A stretch of DNA of 64,000 bases from an uncultured Lachnospiraceae bacterium (GCA_947305245.1 CAMZDG010000018.1:1-64000); one strand, 5' to 3'. Shown: positions 42,446-52,362, counted from the first letter of the stretch. Numbers and translations are program-made. Notes: a model not told the origin generated them from the letters alone.

Positions 42446-43982
42446 ATCGATTCCAGACCTTGCTGGGCTGGGCCTTGGCAGTGGGCGTCCGGAGCAGGAG
42501 GTTGACGAGGGCCTTTCCGTTCCAGGGAAGGAGGGGCCAGAAATAACTGTATCCGCCGAAGGTGGGCGTGGTGAGGATGGAGAGGAACACCAGGCCAAGG
42601 CCGATCCAAAAGCCGGGAACGCCGCCGAAGAAGATGCAAAGGATCAGAAACATGCGATAGAGCCTTAAGGCATCGGAGAGCTCCACGCAGGAGACGGAGA
42701 TGGTTGCAAGGAGGGTGACACCCCCGTAAAAGAGGACTTCCGAGGTGCTCCAATGCAAACTGACAGCCATGTCACCTATCAGCAGGCCGCCCACGATGGA
42801 GAGGGCACCGGAGAAGCGGTCCGAGCTTAGGGAGGCGGAGTATTGAAAGAGTGCCAAAAAGAATTCCACGATCAGTACGTATAAGAATAAGCGTCCTTTG
42901 GAAGGAAGCTCCGTGGCGACGAGCTTAAGGCTGGAGGCAAGAGCGGGCGCATATGCAGTGATCAGAAAAAACAGTGGCAGGAAAAGGAGCGCCACGGGAA
43001 TGCAAAGGAAGCGGATGAAGCGAAGGTAGGTTCCGACCAAGGGGTTTTTATAATAATCTTCCGCAGTCTGGGTAAAGTGGAAGATGGTGCAGGGGAGGAC
43101 CAAGACCATGGGCGTATTGTCCACCAAAACCAGGACATAGCCCTCCGCGAGATAGCTTGCCGCGACGTCAGGCCTCTCCGTCATCTGCAGGCTGGGCAGG
43201 GGATTGAAAAAGCGTCGCTTTACCAAAAGCTCTTCCAGACTTTTGGCGCCCATGGTGAGGGCGGTCACGCGAAGACTGTCTATTTTTTCGGAGATTTTTT
43301 GAACGAGCTTGGGATCGGCCCGATCCTCGAGATAGGCGATGGCGACGTCCGTTTTTCCGACTTCGCCGACGGAGTGCATTTCAAAGATCAGGTGCGGGGA
43401 GCGGATCCTGCGACGGATCAGATTGGCATTGGTCAGTAAGATTTCGATGAAGCCGTCGCGCGCGCCTCTTGTCATTTTTTCGAGCTGCGGCTCCTCCACG
43501 CTGCGGGAGTGATAGGCGCGGGTATCCAGGATCACGGCCTCTTCGCAGCCATCCACAAATAGCACGGAATTACCGCTGGTGAGCTTGTCCAAGACTGATG
43601 CGAAGTCCGTGCAATAACTGATCTGCGCGATGCCAACGCGCGCTTCGACATAGGCGTGCAAAGCGGAAACATCAGGGGCAGAAACATTCGAGGCGGTAGC
43701 ATTCGGGGCGGAAACACCCGCGCCGTCAGAGGTTTTTCCGGCGCTTGAAAGCTGCGGGAGGCGTGTCTGATCTCCCTCCGTTCCCTGCAGGGCGCCAAAC
43801 ATTTTTTCCAAAAGCTCAGAAACGCAAAATCCGTTGAGGCCGATCCAGTAGGCCTTAGTCTTGCCGAGAAGCAGGTCCCTTGTCATAAGATCGAAACTGC
43901 GCCCGATGGGCAGGAAGCTGCGAAGCAGGGTGATATTGTCTTGCAGGGAAGTTTGTATGGAAACGGATTTTGGCTGATTCAT
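42444..43982 (-). CDS. GerA/SpoVAF-type spore germination protein
   Basis: A 512-residue protein: soluble N-terminal domain (1-320) with an inserted Ala/Ser/Val-rich low-complexity stretch at about 100-125, then the hallmark 'GYVLVLVDNTPMVLVLPCTI' and 'EDYYKNPLVGTYLRFIRF', and five membrane helices (about 350-490). It matches GerAA/SpoVAF. No GerB- or GerC-type genes flank it, so it is solitary, as SpoVAF-like members can be. GGAGCATGCC precedes ATG 43982. It indicates a spore-forming lineage. Confidence 0.9.
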   Translation of the reverse strand: MNQPKSVSIQTSLQDNITLLRSFLPIGRSFDLMTRDLLLGKTKAYWIGLNGFCVSELLEKMFGALQGTEGDQTRLPQLSSAGKTSDGAGVSAPNATASNVSAPDVSALHAYVEARVGIAQISYCTDFASVLDKLTSGNSVLFVDGCEEAVILDTRAYHSRSVEEPQLEKMTRGARDGFIEILLTNANLIRRRIRSPHLIFEMHSVGEVGKTDVAIAYLEDRADPKLVQKISEKIDSLRVTALTMGAKSLEELLVKRRFFNPLPSLQMTERPDVAASYLAEGYVLVLVDNTPMVLVLPCTIFHFTQTAEDYYKNPLVGTYLRFIRFLCIPVALLFLPLFFLITAYAPALASSLKLVATELPSKGRLFLYVLIVEFFLALFQYSASLSSDRFSGALSIVGGLLIGDMAVSLHWSTSEVLFYGGVTLLATISVSCVELSDALRLYRMFLILCIFFGGVPGFWIGLGLVFLSILTTPTFGGYSYFWPLLPWNGKALVNLLLRTPTAKAQPSKVWNR

Positions 43983-44215
43983 GGCATGCTCCTTTTTTGT
44001 GATTTGAGGGAAATGATATTTCATGCAGCTTAGTTTCTCCGAAGTCGCGTGGCATTATGCGGGGAATTCACGTTGATGGCATGGGAAACGAAGGATCAGC
44101 CCTGATGCGGCGGGAATAAAAATCTATGCAAATTGAAAAAAGCGTGATACTATGTTAGGGAAAGGTTGGCGGCTGGCCGCCGGCCGAAATACAAGAGAAC
44201 TTGGAAGTACGGATC

Positions 44216-45403
44216 ATGAGGAATTTATTGCAACTGTTAAAAGATGAGGTGGTGCTGGCGGCGGCGACCGTGCTGGCCATCTTGTCGGCGTTTTTGATCC
44301 ATCCTGACCTGGAGTACGTTAATTACGTGGACTTTCGAACCTTGGGACTGCTCTTTTGCCTGATGGCGGTGATGGGTGGATTTCAAAGACTTGGATTCTT
44401 TCGGCGCGTGGCGCAAGGACTCCTTCGGAAGGTTGGGGCGAGCAGCGTACGCGTTGCGCTGGTACTGGTGCTCCTCGCGTTTTTCTTTAGCATGTTGATC
44501 ACGAACGACGTGGGGCTGATCACCTTTGTTCCCTTTACGTTCACGGTGTTAGAGCTCCTCGGGGAGGACGTAAGGCGGAAAATGGCGATCCCGGTGATCA
44601 CGCTGGAGACGCTGGGGGCGAATCTTGGCAGCATGCTGACGCCCATCGGGAATCCGCAGAACTTATATCTCTATGGCAAGTCGGGCCTAAGCCTGGGTGG
44701 GTTTCTTCTATTGATGCTCCCTTATACGATCATGGCGGGGATCTTGCTTGTGACTTGGACCATGGTTATGAGCATGCGGCGGAGCGTGAAGGCACCCGAA
44801 GGCCCCGTGCGGCACATGGAGGAGGCCTTTGCGCAGAAGGAAGCCGACGCACCTGCCTTGTCGCCGAAAAAGAAGGCAGCGCTTCTTGCCATGTATGCCG
44901 CACTGTTCCTGCTCAGCCTTCTTACGGTGGCACAGGTGATGCCGTTTTATGTCACGCTCGCGATCACGCTGGTCTTGGTGTTTCTCTTTGACCGAAAGAC
45001 CCTTAAGAAGGTGGATTATTTCCTGCTCCTGACCTTTGTGGCGTTTTTCATCTTTATCGGAAACATGGGGCGGATCCCGGCGTTTTCGGAGTTCCTGGCA
45101 AGGATCGTGGAGGGACGGGAGGTACCCGTGGCCATCCTTGCGAGCCAGGCCATCAGCAACGTGCCCGCGGCTCTTTTGCTCTCTGGATTTTCTTCGAACG
45201 TGCGGGCGCTGATCATCGGCGTGAATCTGGGCGGCATGGGGACGCTGATCGCATCCATGGCCAGCCTGATCTCTTATAAATACGTGGCGAGGCTCGTGCC
45301 GGATCAGAAGGGGAAATACTTTGGATATTTTACGATCACAAGCCTGATATTCCTGGCGGTAATGCTGCTGGGACATTACGGGCTGAGCTTACTGGGGATC
45401 TGA
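44216..45403 (+). CDS. SLC13/ArsB-type anion permease
   Basis: A 395-residue membrane protein with about ten helices. 'SMLITNDVGLITFVPFTF' and 'GANLGSMLTPIGNPQNLYLYG' are the two re-entrant hairpin motifs of the ion transporter superfamily (SLC13/ArsB/NhaD), and 'SQAISNVPAALLLSGFS' is the second repeat. Substrate may be a dicarboxylate or another anion. ATG 44216 follows GGAAG; no strong alternative exists. Confidence 0.85.
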   Translation: MRNLLQLLKDEVVLAAATVLAILSAFLIHPDLEYVNYVDFRTLGLLFCLMAVMGGFQRLGFFRRVAQGLLRKVGASSVRVALVLVLLAFFFSMLITNDVGLITFVPFTFTVLELLGEDVRRKMAIPVITLETLGANLGSMLTPIGNPQNLYLYGKSGLSLGGFLLLMLPYTIMAGILLVTWTMVMSMRRSVKAPEGPVRHMEEAFAQKEADAPALSPKKKAALLAMYAALFLLSLLTVAQVMPFYVTLAITLVLVFLFDRKTLKKVDYFLLLTFVAFFIFIGNMGRIPAFSEFLARIVEGREVPVAILASQAISNVPAALLLSGFSSNVRALIIGVNLGGMGTLIASMASLISYKYVARLVPDQKGKYFGYFTITSLIFLAVMLLGHYGLSLLGI

Positions 45404-45437
45404 GGCTATGAGCGATCAGACGAAAGGGAGGAGAAGC

Positions 45438-46244
45438 ATGCAATATACCTATCCGGAAGGCAAGCATATGGCGTTGACCTTCAGCTATGATGACGGACAG
45501 AGCTTTGACAGGCAGCTGGTGGAGATTTTTAATCAATATGGGATGAAGGGCACCTTTCACCTGAATTCCGGAAGGCTTGGGAGCGCGGGGCATCACGGCA
45601 CTTTCGTTCTTCGTGAGGAGCTTCGGGAGTTATATGCCGGTCACGAGGTGGCCTGCCACGGCGTGGAGCATAAGGACCCGCTGCTGCTTTCCGAGCAGGA
45701 GCTGTTGCAGGAGTTTTACGAGGACCGAAAGACCTTGGAGGAACTGACGGGCGGCATGGTGCAGGGGCTTTCGTATGCCTATGGGCGGTATAATGAGATG
45801 ACGATGCGAGTTGCGAAAGTCGTGGGCTTAAAGTATTCCCGCACGGTCTGCAGCACGCACAATTTCCCCGTTCCCGGGGATTTCCTGGAGTGGCATCCCA
45901 CCTGCCATCATGACGATCCGAGGCTCATGGAACTGGGGCAGGACCTTTTGAATTCCCCGCCGCATCGGACAATGCCGCTGATGTACGTCTGGGGACATAG
46001 CTATGAGTTCGACCGGGATGGAACCTGGGGGAGGATCGAGGAGTTCTGCCGTATGATGACGGGGCGGGATGACGTCTGGTATGCGACTAATCTGGAGATC
46101 TGCAATTATGTGAATGCCCTTAGGGGCCTGGAATATTCGGCGGACGGGAAGAAGGTCTGGAATCCTTCGGCGATCACCGTTTGGGCTAGGGACGGGGCAA
46201 AGCTTACGGCGATCGAGCCGGGAAAGATCACGCAAATATCGTAA
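45438..46244 (+). CDS. Polysaccharide deacetylase family protein
   Basis: A 268-residue protein with the NodB-homology fold: LTFSYDDGQSFD (metal-binding Asp pair), 'ACHGVEHKDPLL' (H-x3-H-type motif), 'SYAYGRYNEMTMRV' and late 'MYVWGHSYEFD'. No signal peptide is seen, so it is probably cytosolic and acts on a small acylated sugar. ATG 45438 follows GGGAGGAGAAG. Confidence 0.88.
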   Translation: MQYTYPEGKHMALTFSYDDGQSFDRQLVEIFNQYGMKGTFHLNSGRLGSAGHHGTFVLREELRELYAGHEVACHGVEHKDPLLLSEQELLQEFYEDRKTLEELTGGMVQGLSYAYGRYNEMTMRVAKVVGLKYSRTVCSTHNFPVPGDFLEWHPTCHHDDPRLMELGQDLLNSPPHRTMPLMYVWGHSYEFDRDGTWGRIEEFCRMMTGRDDVWYATNLEICNYVNALRGLEYSADGKKVWNPSAITVWARDGAKLTAIEPGKITQIS

Positions 46245-46334
46245 AGGACGATAAGGTCTGACGCGAAAAGGGAAGGGACTTGTTACCAAAGGGCAAATGC
46301 AACAGTTAGAGGAAAGCGGGGGAGGAAGCGTAAG

Positions 46335-46892
46335 ATGGTCATGAATGACATGATGGCAATGGGTGACGAGGCATACAGGGCTTCGAAGGAGCTTCTGGAA
46401 GTTGCGAAATTAAAGAAGGGAGACCTGTTCGTGGTGGGATGTTCCACCAGCGAAGTGGGCGGCGCCAGCATTGGCACGTTTTCCAGTCCGGAGCTGGCAG
46501 AGATGGTCTTTGGCGGTATTTATCAGGCGACGGAGGAGGCCGGCGTTTTCCTTGTGGCGCAGTGCTGTGAGCACTTAAACCGCGCGCTGATCTTGGAGCG
46601 TACGGCCGCGGAAAAATATGGCTATGAGATCGTGAACGTGATCCCTCAGCCTAAGGCCGGCGGGTCCTTTGCGACGGCTGCCTATAATTCCTTTGAGGAT
46701 CCCGTTGCCGTGGAACATGTCAAGGCACATGCCGGCATGGACATCGGAGACACCTTGATCGGCATGCATCTGCGCGACGTGGCCGTGCCCGTGCGCATCC
46801 GCACCACCGAGATCGGAGACGCACATGTCGTCTGCGCCCGTACCCGCTCTAAATATATCGGTGGCTCGCGCGCCATTTACATGGAAGAGTAA
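46335..46892 (+). CDS. UPF0340/TIGR01440 family protein (YwlG-like)
   Basis: A 185-residue protein with the family signature GCSTSEVGGASIGTFSS, 'AQCCEHLNRALILER', 'PQPKAGGSFATAAYNSF' and C-terminal 'TRSKYIGGSRAIYMEE'. Function unknown but widely conserved in Firmicutes. ATG 46335 follows GGGGAGGAAGCG. Confidence 0.93.
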   Translation: MVMNDMMAMGDEAYRASKELLEVAKLKKGDLFVVGCSTSEVGGASIGTFSSPELAEMVFGGIYQATEEAGVFLVAQCCEHLNRALILERTAAEKYGYEIVNVIPQPKAGGSFATAAYNSFEDPVAVEHVKAHAGMDIGDTLIGMHLRDVAVPVRIRTTEIGDAHVVCARTRSKYIGGSRAIYMEE

Positions 46893-46935
46893 TCAGAATG
46901 TAAGCATGAAAGAAAGAAAAACGGAAATTTCTCGA

Positions 46936-46974
46936 GGGGATAGTTTGGGTGTAAACTATCCCCGATTTTATTTT
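46936..46974. terminator. Bidirectional terminator between YwlG-like and methyltransferase genes
   Basis: GGGGATAGTTT (46936-46946) and AAACTATCCCC (46953-46963) pair perfectly over 11 bp, followed on the plus side by GATTTTATTTT and overlapping the 3' end of the opposing gene. Confidence 0.9.
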
Positions 46975-48041
46975 AGGGCTTTTACAACCTGATTTGCTAA
47001 TGCAATCGAAAGAAGCGGCGGAACCGCATTGCCGACCTCGAGGTTTTTGCGGGAGCGGCTTCCGTAGAATTGATAATCATCCGGGAAGCTTTGGAGTCTC
47101 GCGCCTTCGCGGGTCGTGAGAGACCTGGAATCCCTGGGATGAATGCAGCGGGACGAAGAAGGCGTCGCAAAGTTCCGCGTAATGGTCGGCGCGGGCTTTT
47201 TCCACCACATTTTCGCATAGGTGTTGCCGTAGCCGCTGGTGGGACGAAGCTCCTCGGGAAGGTCCTCCTTGGAACCGCCGTCCGGCAAAGCCTCCATAAT
47301 GGCGCGAAGCCGCGCTCCATTCTTCGGTGCTTCGAACTCCTCTAAGGAAGTGCTGTTTTCCCGAAGGAATCTTTGATAATCGTTTTTTGGCTTGGATGCA
47401 TATTTTGTGGCGCTGCCGCCGCTGGCGATCTTCGGAAGGTCGGAGAGGGCGTCCGAGAGCGTCACGTAGGGGAGAAGCCCTTTTCCCTTGCCATGAGTGG
47501 GCGCAGGATATTCAAAACCGTTCTGACCAAGCATGCCCACGAGGATCACGCGCTCCCGGTACTGGGGCACGCCGTAATCCACGGCATTTAGTAGCTTGCT
47601 CTGTACTTCGTAACCTAATTCATGAAATCTTTCCTTGATCACTTCGATCAGCTTTCCGCCCTGCATGCTCAGAAGCCCTGACACGTTCTCGAATAAGAAG
47701 ATCTTCGGCTTTACGATGGAAAGGATGCGGCAGTATTCCTCGAAGAGCCAGGCCCTGTCATCCATCTGGCGCTTGCCGAGGGTGGAATAGGACTGGCAGG
47801 GAGGGCCGCCGACCAGCACGTCGATAGTCTGCCCCTTGGTCGCCTTAAGGATCCGCTCCTCGGTGAGATTCCGAATGTCATCATTGATCATGTTGACGCC
47901 GGGGTGATTCATGGAGTAAGCCGTAGCGATGTCCTTTTCATATTCATTTGCAAAGATGATCTTGAAATGGTTGTTGTGGGCAAAGCCATAGCTTAAGCCG
48001 CCCACGCCCGCAAAGAGATCGATCACTTTATATTTCGCCAT
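46968..48041 (-). CDS. DNA (cytosine-5) methyltransferase
   Basis: A 357-residue C5-methyltransferase: motif I DLFAGVGGLSYGF, motif IV GGPPCQSYSTLGKRQ with the catalytic Cys, motif VI LFENVSGLL, motif VIII-like 'QYRERVILVGM' and motif X 'VGNAVPPLLSIALANQVV'. No restriction endonuclease gene is adjacent, so it is an orphan or its partner is elsewhere. It follows murG on the same strand by 71 bases. Confidence 0.95.
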   Translation of the reverse strand: MAKYKVIDLFAGVGGLSYGFAHNNHFKIIFANEYEKDIATAYSMNHPGVNMINDDIRNLTEERILKATKGQTIDVLVGGPPCQSYSTLGKRQMDDRAWLFEEYCRILSIVKPKIFLFENVSGLLSMQGGKLIEVIKERFHELGYEVQSKLLNAVDYGVPQYRERVILVGMLGQNGFEYPAPTHGKGKGLLPYVTLSDALSDLPKIASGGSATKYASKPKNDYQRFLRENSTSLEEFEAPKNGARLRAIMEALPDGGSKEDLPEELRPTSGYGNTYAKMWWKKPAPTITRNFATPSSSRCIHPRDSRSLTTREGARLQSFPDDYQFYGSRSRKNLEVGNAVPPLLSIALANQVVKALK

Positions 48042-48112
48042 GGGAGTTAGGTCTCCGTTCTTCGTGTCCTGTCGTCTGATTTCAGGTTTTTTCTGGAAAG
48101 AGGTTGCATTCG

Positions 48113-49183
48113 TTAATCGATCCCGGCCGCTTCCTTGATGAGCCCCATGATGGTTGCAACGGAGTCCATCTGGTTGCTGGAGGTCATGGCCTGAACATAG
48201 GTCTCGCGGTCCTGATAGAGGTCCCGTACGGCCTGGGTCAGCGCCTTGGTCGTCAGGTCATCCTCCTCGATCACGACAGAGAAGCCCTGCTCCTGGAAGG
48301 AGGCGGCGTTCAAAAGCTGATCGCCCCTGCTGACCTCCGCGGGAAGCGGGATCAGGATGTTGGGCTTTTTCAGTGCCAGGATCTCGCAGATGGCATTGGC
48401 GCCGGCCCTGGAAATGACCAGATCGCAGGCGGCGAACAGATCCTTTAGCTCCGTCTTCACATATTCAAACTGCTTATAACCTACCTGGTCCAGCAAAAGA
48501 TTATCTACCTTATCCTTGCCGCAAAGGTGTATGATCTGGAAGTTTTTCAGCAGCTCTGGCAGGGCACTTCGAACGGCCTGGTTCACGTTGGCGGAGCCAA
48601 GGCTTCCGCCCATCACGAGAATGACGGGCTTATCCGAAGTGAAGCCGCACATTTTAAGACCTGCGTCCCGGTTGCCCTCAGCCAGCTCCTTTCGGATCGG
48701 AGAACCCGTGAGAACGGCCTTCTCGGCAGGGAGCTTTTTCAAGGTTTCAGGGAAATTACAGCAGACCTTCTTTGCCACGGGAATGCAAAGCTTGTTTGCA
48801 AGCCCCGGCGTGATGTCGCTTTCGTGGATGATGCAGGGGATCTTCAGGGAGGCGGCGGCCCGAACGACGGGAACGCTGACAAAGCCGCCCTTGGAAAAGA
48901 CGACGTCAGGCTGAAACTCCTTTAAGATCTTTTTCGCTTCCAGATAGCCCTTCATAACGCGGAAGGGATCGGAGAAATTCTTGGGATCTAAGTATCTTCT
49001 GAACTTTCCGGTGGAAATCCCGTGATAGGGAATGCCAAAGTCCGCGATCAGCTTCTTTTCGATCCCCTCATAGGAACCAATATACTCAATCTCAAAGCCT
49101 GCCTCCCGAAGCGAGGGGAGAAGCGCAAGATTGGGGGTCACGTGACCTGCCGTGCCCCCACCCGTTAATACAATTCGTTTCAT
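48113..49183 (-). CDS. murG: UDP-GlcNAc: lipid I GlcNAc transferase (MurG)
   Basis: A 356-residue GT-B glycosyltransferase forming lipid II at the inner membrane face. Conserved GGGTAGHVTPNLAL, 'GFVSVPVVRAAASLKIPCIIHESD', 'MGGSLGSANVNQAV' and 'SRAGANAICEILALKKPNILIP' are present. It stands outside the usual mur cluster, as in several clostridia. Confidence 0.96.
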   Translation of the reverse strand: MKRIVLTGGGTAGHVTPNLALLPSLREAGFEIEYIGSYEGIEKKLIADFGIPYHGISTGKFRRYLDPKNFSDPFRVMKGYLEAKKILKEFQPDVVFSKGGFVSVPVVRAAASLKIPCIIHESDITPGLANKLCIPVAKKVCCNFPETLKKLPAEKAVLTGSPIRKELAEGNRDAGLKMCGFTSDKPVILVMGGSLGSANVNQAVRSALPELLKNFQIIHLCGKDKVDNLLLDQVGYKQFEYVKTELKDLFAACDLVISRAGANAICEILALKKPNILIPLPAEVSRGDQLLNAASFQEQGFSVVIEEDDLTTKALTQAVRDLYQDRETYVQAMTSSNQMDSVATIMGLIKEAAGID

Positions 49184-49268
49184 GATTTCTTCCTCGAGCT
49201 TATCATAGTGATATGTATGATCCGTGCGCGAATATCATGCGATCCGCCGCAAGCTTTCCCATGGCGGA

Positions 49269-49505
49269 TCAGCGCATCTGCTCTAAGGCCTGTGCCAGCT
49301 GATCGGGGCAGGAGGTGGACTTAAAGCCACAAGTGATGCCCTTTAAGCGGTCAATGGCCTCTTCTACGAGCATGCCCTTGACAAGTGCGCTGATGCCCTT
49401 GGTGTTGCCATTGCAGCCGCCAATGAACTGTACGGATTCAATGCGTCCGTCCTTTACCTCTACGTCGATCGCGGAGGAACATGTTCCGTGGGTTTGATAT
49501 CTCAT
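49269..49505 (-). CDS. TIGR03905 family TSCPD-domain protein
   Basis: A 78-residue protein with GTCSSAIDVEV, 'FIGGCNGNTKGISALVKGM' and 'GFKSTSCPDQLAQALEQM', the TSCPD domain with paired cysteines found also at the end of vitamin B12-dependent ribonucleotide reductases. AAAGGAAGATCAC precedes ATG 49505. Confidence 0.9.
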   Translation of the reverse strand: MRYQTHGTCSSAIDVEVKDGRIESVQFIGGCNGNTKGISALVKGMLVEEAIDRLKGITCGFKSTSCPDQLAQALEQMR

Positions 49506-49564
49506 GTGATCTTCCTTTCTGATCGGGGGCACGCGGCCCCCGAACGGTTATATCGTGGTGGCGA

Positions 49565-51145
49565 TTAAATCTCGAACAGGTCGCTGTACACCTTCAGGGC
49601 GCCGTCCGTATCATGTGCGAGAACCTTCTTAGCCAATACCTTTCCGAGCTGAACGCCTTCCTGGTCGAAGCTGTTCACGTTCCAAAGGAAGCCCTGGAAC
49701 ATGATCTTATTCTCATAATGGGAAAGGAGCGCGCCCAGGGTCTCGGGCGTAAGCTGCTTGCCAATGATGATGCTGGAAGGACGATTGCCGTTAAACTTCT
49801 TATTATTGTCCTCGTTGTCCTTGCCGCAGGCAAATGCCATGATCTGTGCGGCAACGTTGGCGCAGAGCTTCTTCTGGCTGGTGCTGCCCTGGATGTTTAC
49901 GTCAACGCCAAGCTGGCTCTCCTTGAAGCCGATGAACTGCAGGGGTACAATATCCGTGCCCTGATGGAGCAGCTGATAGAAGGAGTGCTGGCCGTTGGTG
50001 CCGGGCTCGCCGAAGAGAACGGGGCCGGTAGGGTAGTTCACGGGCTCGCCGAAGCGGTTCACGGACTTTCCGTTGGATTCCATGTCTGCCTGCTGAAGGT
50101 GCGCAGGGAAGCGGCTGAGCGCCTGAGAATAAGGCAGAACTGCCGTTGCAGGGAAGCCGAGCACGTTGCGCTCGTATACGCCGATGAGGGCGTCGAGGAG
50201 TGCGGGGTTCTCAAGGATATTCGCGTTCTTGCCAAGCTGATCCTCCTTAGCCGCGCCGTCAAGGAAGCTTGCAAACACTTCAGGGGTATATGCGAGCGAG
50301 AGGACTGCGCCGCCCACCGCGGAGGTGGAGGAGAATCTTCCGCCGATGTAATCATCCATAAAGAAGGCTGCCAGATAATCGCTGCTGGAAGCTAAGGGGG
50401 AGGTTTCACTCGTCACGGCTACCATGTGCTTGGAAGCGTCGAGACCGGCATTCTTCAGTGCATCCTTCACAAAGGACTCGTTGGTCAGGGTCTCCAGCGT
50501 GGTGCCGGACTTGGATACCAGAACGAAGAGGGAGTGCGCCACGTCAATGCCTGCGAGCACTGCTGCCGCGTCATCCGGATCTACGTTGCTGATGAACTTT
50601 GCTTCCATGTTGAAGTTGCCGGTCTGCTTTGCCCAGTTCTCCAGGGCCAGATACATGGCGCGGGGACCAAGGTCGGAACCGCCGATGCCGATCTGTACCA
50701 CGGTGGTGAACTTCTCGCCGGCGCCGTTGGTGATCTTACCAGCATGCACGGCGTTCGCAAAGTCAGCGATCTTCGTCTGCTGTGCCACATAGAAATCTCT
50801 CTTGTTCACGCCGTCCTTGTTCACGGCGTCGCCAAGCTGGCCGCGGGTGAGGTGATGGAGCACTAGTCTCTTTTCTCCGGTGTTGATCACTTCGCCGTTA
50901 TACAGCGCTGCAAACTTCTCCACAAGCTGTGCCTCGTCGGCGAGCTTTTGAAGGCCGTCGAGCACGTCCTCGTTCACTGCCTTCGCCGCATAGTTATAAA
51001 CCATTCCGGCTGCCATGGGCACCTGATATTTTTTCACTCTCTCAGCGCCTGCCTCGCCGCCGAGCGCGCACTTTAAGCAGACCTTTTCCTTCTTTGCCAG
51101 CTCGTCAAATGCTGCCAGCGTATCTAGATTCTTCCAAGAAATCAT
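49565..51145 (-). CDS. pgi: Glucose-6-phosphate isomerase
   Basis: A 526-residue phosphoglucose isomerase. 'VVQIGIGGSDLGPRAMYLAL', 'LFVLVSKSGTTLETLTNESF', 'DDYIGGRFSSTSAVGG', 'FGEPGTNGQHSFYQLLHQGT' with catalytic residues, and the C-terminal Lys region are present. It interconverts glucose-6-P and fructose-6-P. Its antisense strand carries a 260-codon open frame that is a shadow. Confidence 0.96.
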   Translation of the reverse strand: MISWKNLDTLAAFDELAKKEKVCLKCALGGEAGAERVKKYQVPMAAGMVYNYAAKAVNEDVLDGLQKLADEAQLVEKFAALYNGEVINTGEKRLVLHHLTRGQLGDAVNKDGVNKRDFYVAQQTKIADFANAVHAGKITNGAGEKFTTVVQIGIGGSDLGPRAMYLALENWAKQTGNFNMEAKFISNVDPDDAAAVLAGIDVAHSLFVLVSKSGTTLETLTNESFVKDALKNAGLDASKHMVAVTSETSPLASSSDYLAAFFMDDYIGGRFSSTSAVGGAVLSLAYTPEVFASFLDGAAKEDQLGKNANILENPALLDALIGVYERNVLGFPATAVLPYSQALSRFPAHLQQADMESNGKSVNRFGEPVNYPTGPVLFGEPGTNGQHSFYQLLHQGTDIVPLQFIGFKESQLGVDVNIQGSTSQKKLCANVAAQIMAFACGKDNEDNNKKFNGNRPSSIIIGKQLTPETLGALLSHYENKIMFQGFLWNVNSFDQEGVQLGKVLAKKVLAHDTDGALKVYSDLFEI

Positions 51146-51202
51146 GGTTTTTTCCTCCTATTTCTAAAATTCATTTTTACCTGGATTCATAAATCAAATA
51201 AC

Positions 51203-51231
51203 ATTATAACTGATTGCCGCCCCAGATTCAA
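51203..51231 (-). promoter_or_regulatory. Promoter for pgi
   Basis: On the minus strand: TTGAAT (51231-51226), 17-bp spacer, TATAAT (51208-51203). Confidence 0.65.
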
Positions 51232-51310
51232 GTAAAAACCGCACCGGAAACAGCGTGAGGCGCCCCCTTTGCACGGACTGCGAATTGGAAGTTGCAGTAA
51301 GATTTTTCGG

Positions 51311-51339
51311 TTGCCACAACGTGACAAATCATATATACT
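51311..51339 (+). promoter_or_regulatory. Promoter for the hydroxyacid dehydrogenase gene
   Basis: TTGCCA (51311-51316), 17-bp spacer, TATACT (51334-51339). It diverges from the pgi promoter. Confidence 0.7.
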
Positions 51340-51399
51340 TTTAAGACGGGGGGCGGGAAGCGCCCCTACCATTCATTGGGCTTTGCCCGGGAGGTTTTT

Positions 51400-52362
51400 A
51401 TGAAGATCGTATTACTTGAGAGAAATAGTGCGGGCACGGACATTTCCGTGGACTGCTTTGGCGAGTTCGGCGAGGTGACGGCGTACGCGAACACGGTGGC
51501 GCCGAAGGACGTCACCGAGAGGGTGGGAGACGCGGACATTATCGTTTGCAACAAGGCACCCATGCGGGAGGAGACCTTGAAGGATTGCCCGAACGTGAAG
51601 CTGATCTGCGAGCTGGCGACGGGGTTTGACAACTGTGACCTTGCGTATTGCAAATCCAGGGGCATTCAGGTGCGCAACGTCGTGGATTATTCCACGGGCA
51701 TGGTGGCGCAGCACACGCTGACGCTGGCACTGGCACTGTCGCAAAAGCTCATGCACTATGACAATTACGTAAAATCCGGAGCCTACGGCGCGCAGGACCG
51801 TTTCTCCAACTTTGACGTGCCTTTTTATGAGCTCGAGGGCAAGACCTGGGGCATTGTCGGCATGGGGAACATTGGGCGGCGCGTGGCAAAGCTTGCCTCG
51901 GCCTTTGGATGCAAGGTGATCTTCACCTCCATTACGGGAAAGAGCACCTGCACGGACTATCCGCAGGTTTCCAAGGAGGAGCTCCTCGCAGAGAGTGATT
52001 TCCTCTCACTCCATTGTCCCTTAAGCGACCTTTCGCGGAATTATATCGACGCAGAGGCCCTTGGAAAGATGAAAAATACGGCGTACCTGATCAATGTGGC
52101 GCGCGGCCCCGTGGTCAATAACCGTGACCTGTACGAGGCACTCCTGGCGGGAGAGATTGCCGGCGCCGGGCTGGACGTGCTGGAGAAGGAGCCCATCGAG
52201 GCCGCCAATCCCCTGGGAAAGATCATGGATTCCACAAAGCTGATCATCACGCCGCACCTGGCCTGGGCGAGCGTGGAGGCAAGGATGCGCTGCGTGCAGG
52301 GTGTATATGACAATATCGCGGCGTTCCTTCGCGGCGAAGACCGCAACGTGGTGAACCCTTAG
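51400..52362 (+). CDS. D-2-hydroxyacid dehydrogenase
   Basis: A 320-residue NAD(P)-dependent dehydrogenase. Rossmann motif WGIVGMGNIGRRVAKLA, 'LSLHCPLSDLSRNYI', catalytic Arg in 'INVARGPVVNNRDL', Glu in 'GAGLDVLEKEP' and His in 'LIITPHLAWAS'. Probably hydroxypyruvate/glycerate or a 2-keto acid; specificity not readable. Start ATG 51400 follows GGGAGG. Confidence 0.93.
   Translation: MKIVLLERNSAGTDISVDCFGEFGEVTAYANTVAPKDVTERVGDADIIVCNKAPMREETLKDCPNVKLICELATGFDNCDLAYCKSRGIQVRNVVDYSTGMVAQHTLTLALALSQKLMHYDNYVKSGAYGAQDRFSNFDVPFYELEGKTWGIVGMGNIGRRVAKLASAFGCKVIFTSITGKSTCTDYPQVSKEELLAESDFLSLHCPLSDLSRNYIDAEALGKMKNTAYLINVARGPVVNNRDLYEALLAGEIAGAGLDVLEKEPIEAANPLGKIMDSTKLIITPHLAWASVEARMRCVQGVYDNIAAFLRGEDRNVVNP

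Noticed and set aside
49613..50395. A 260-codon frame antisense to pgi
   Set aside because: It lies wholly inside a conserved enzyme gene on the opposite strand and follows its codon bias as a shadow.
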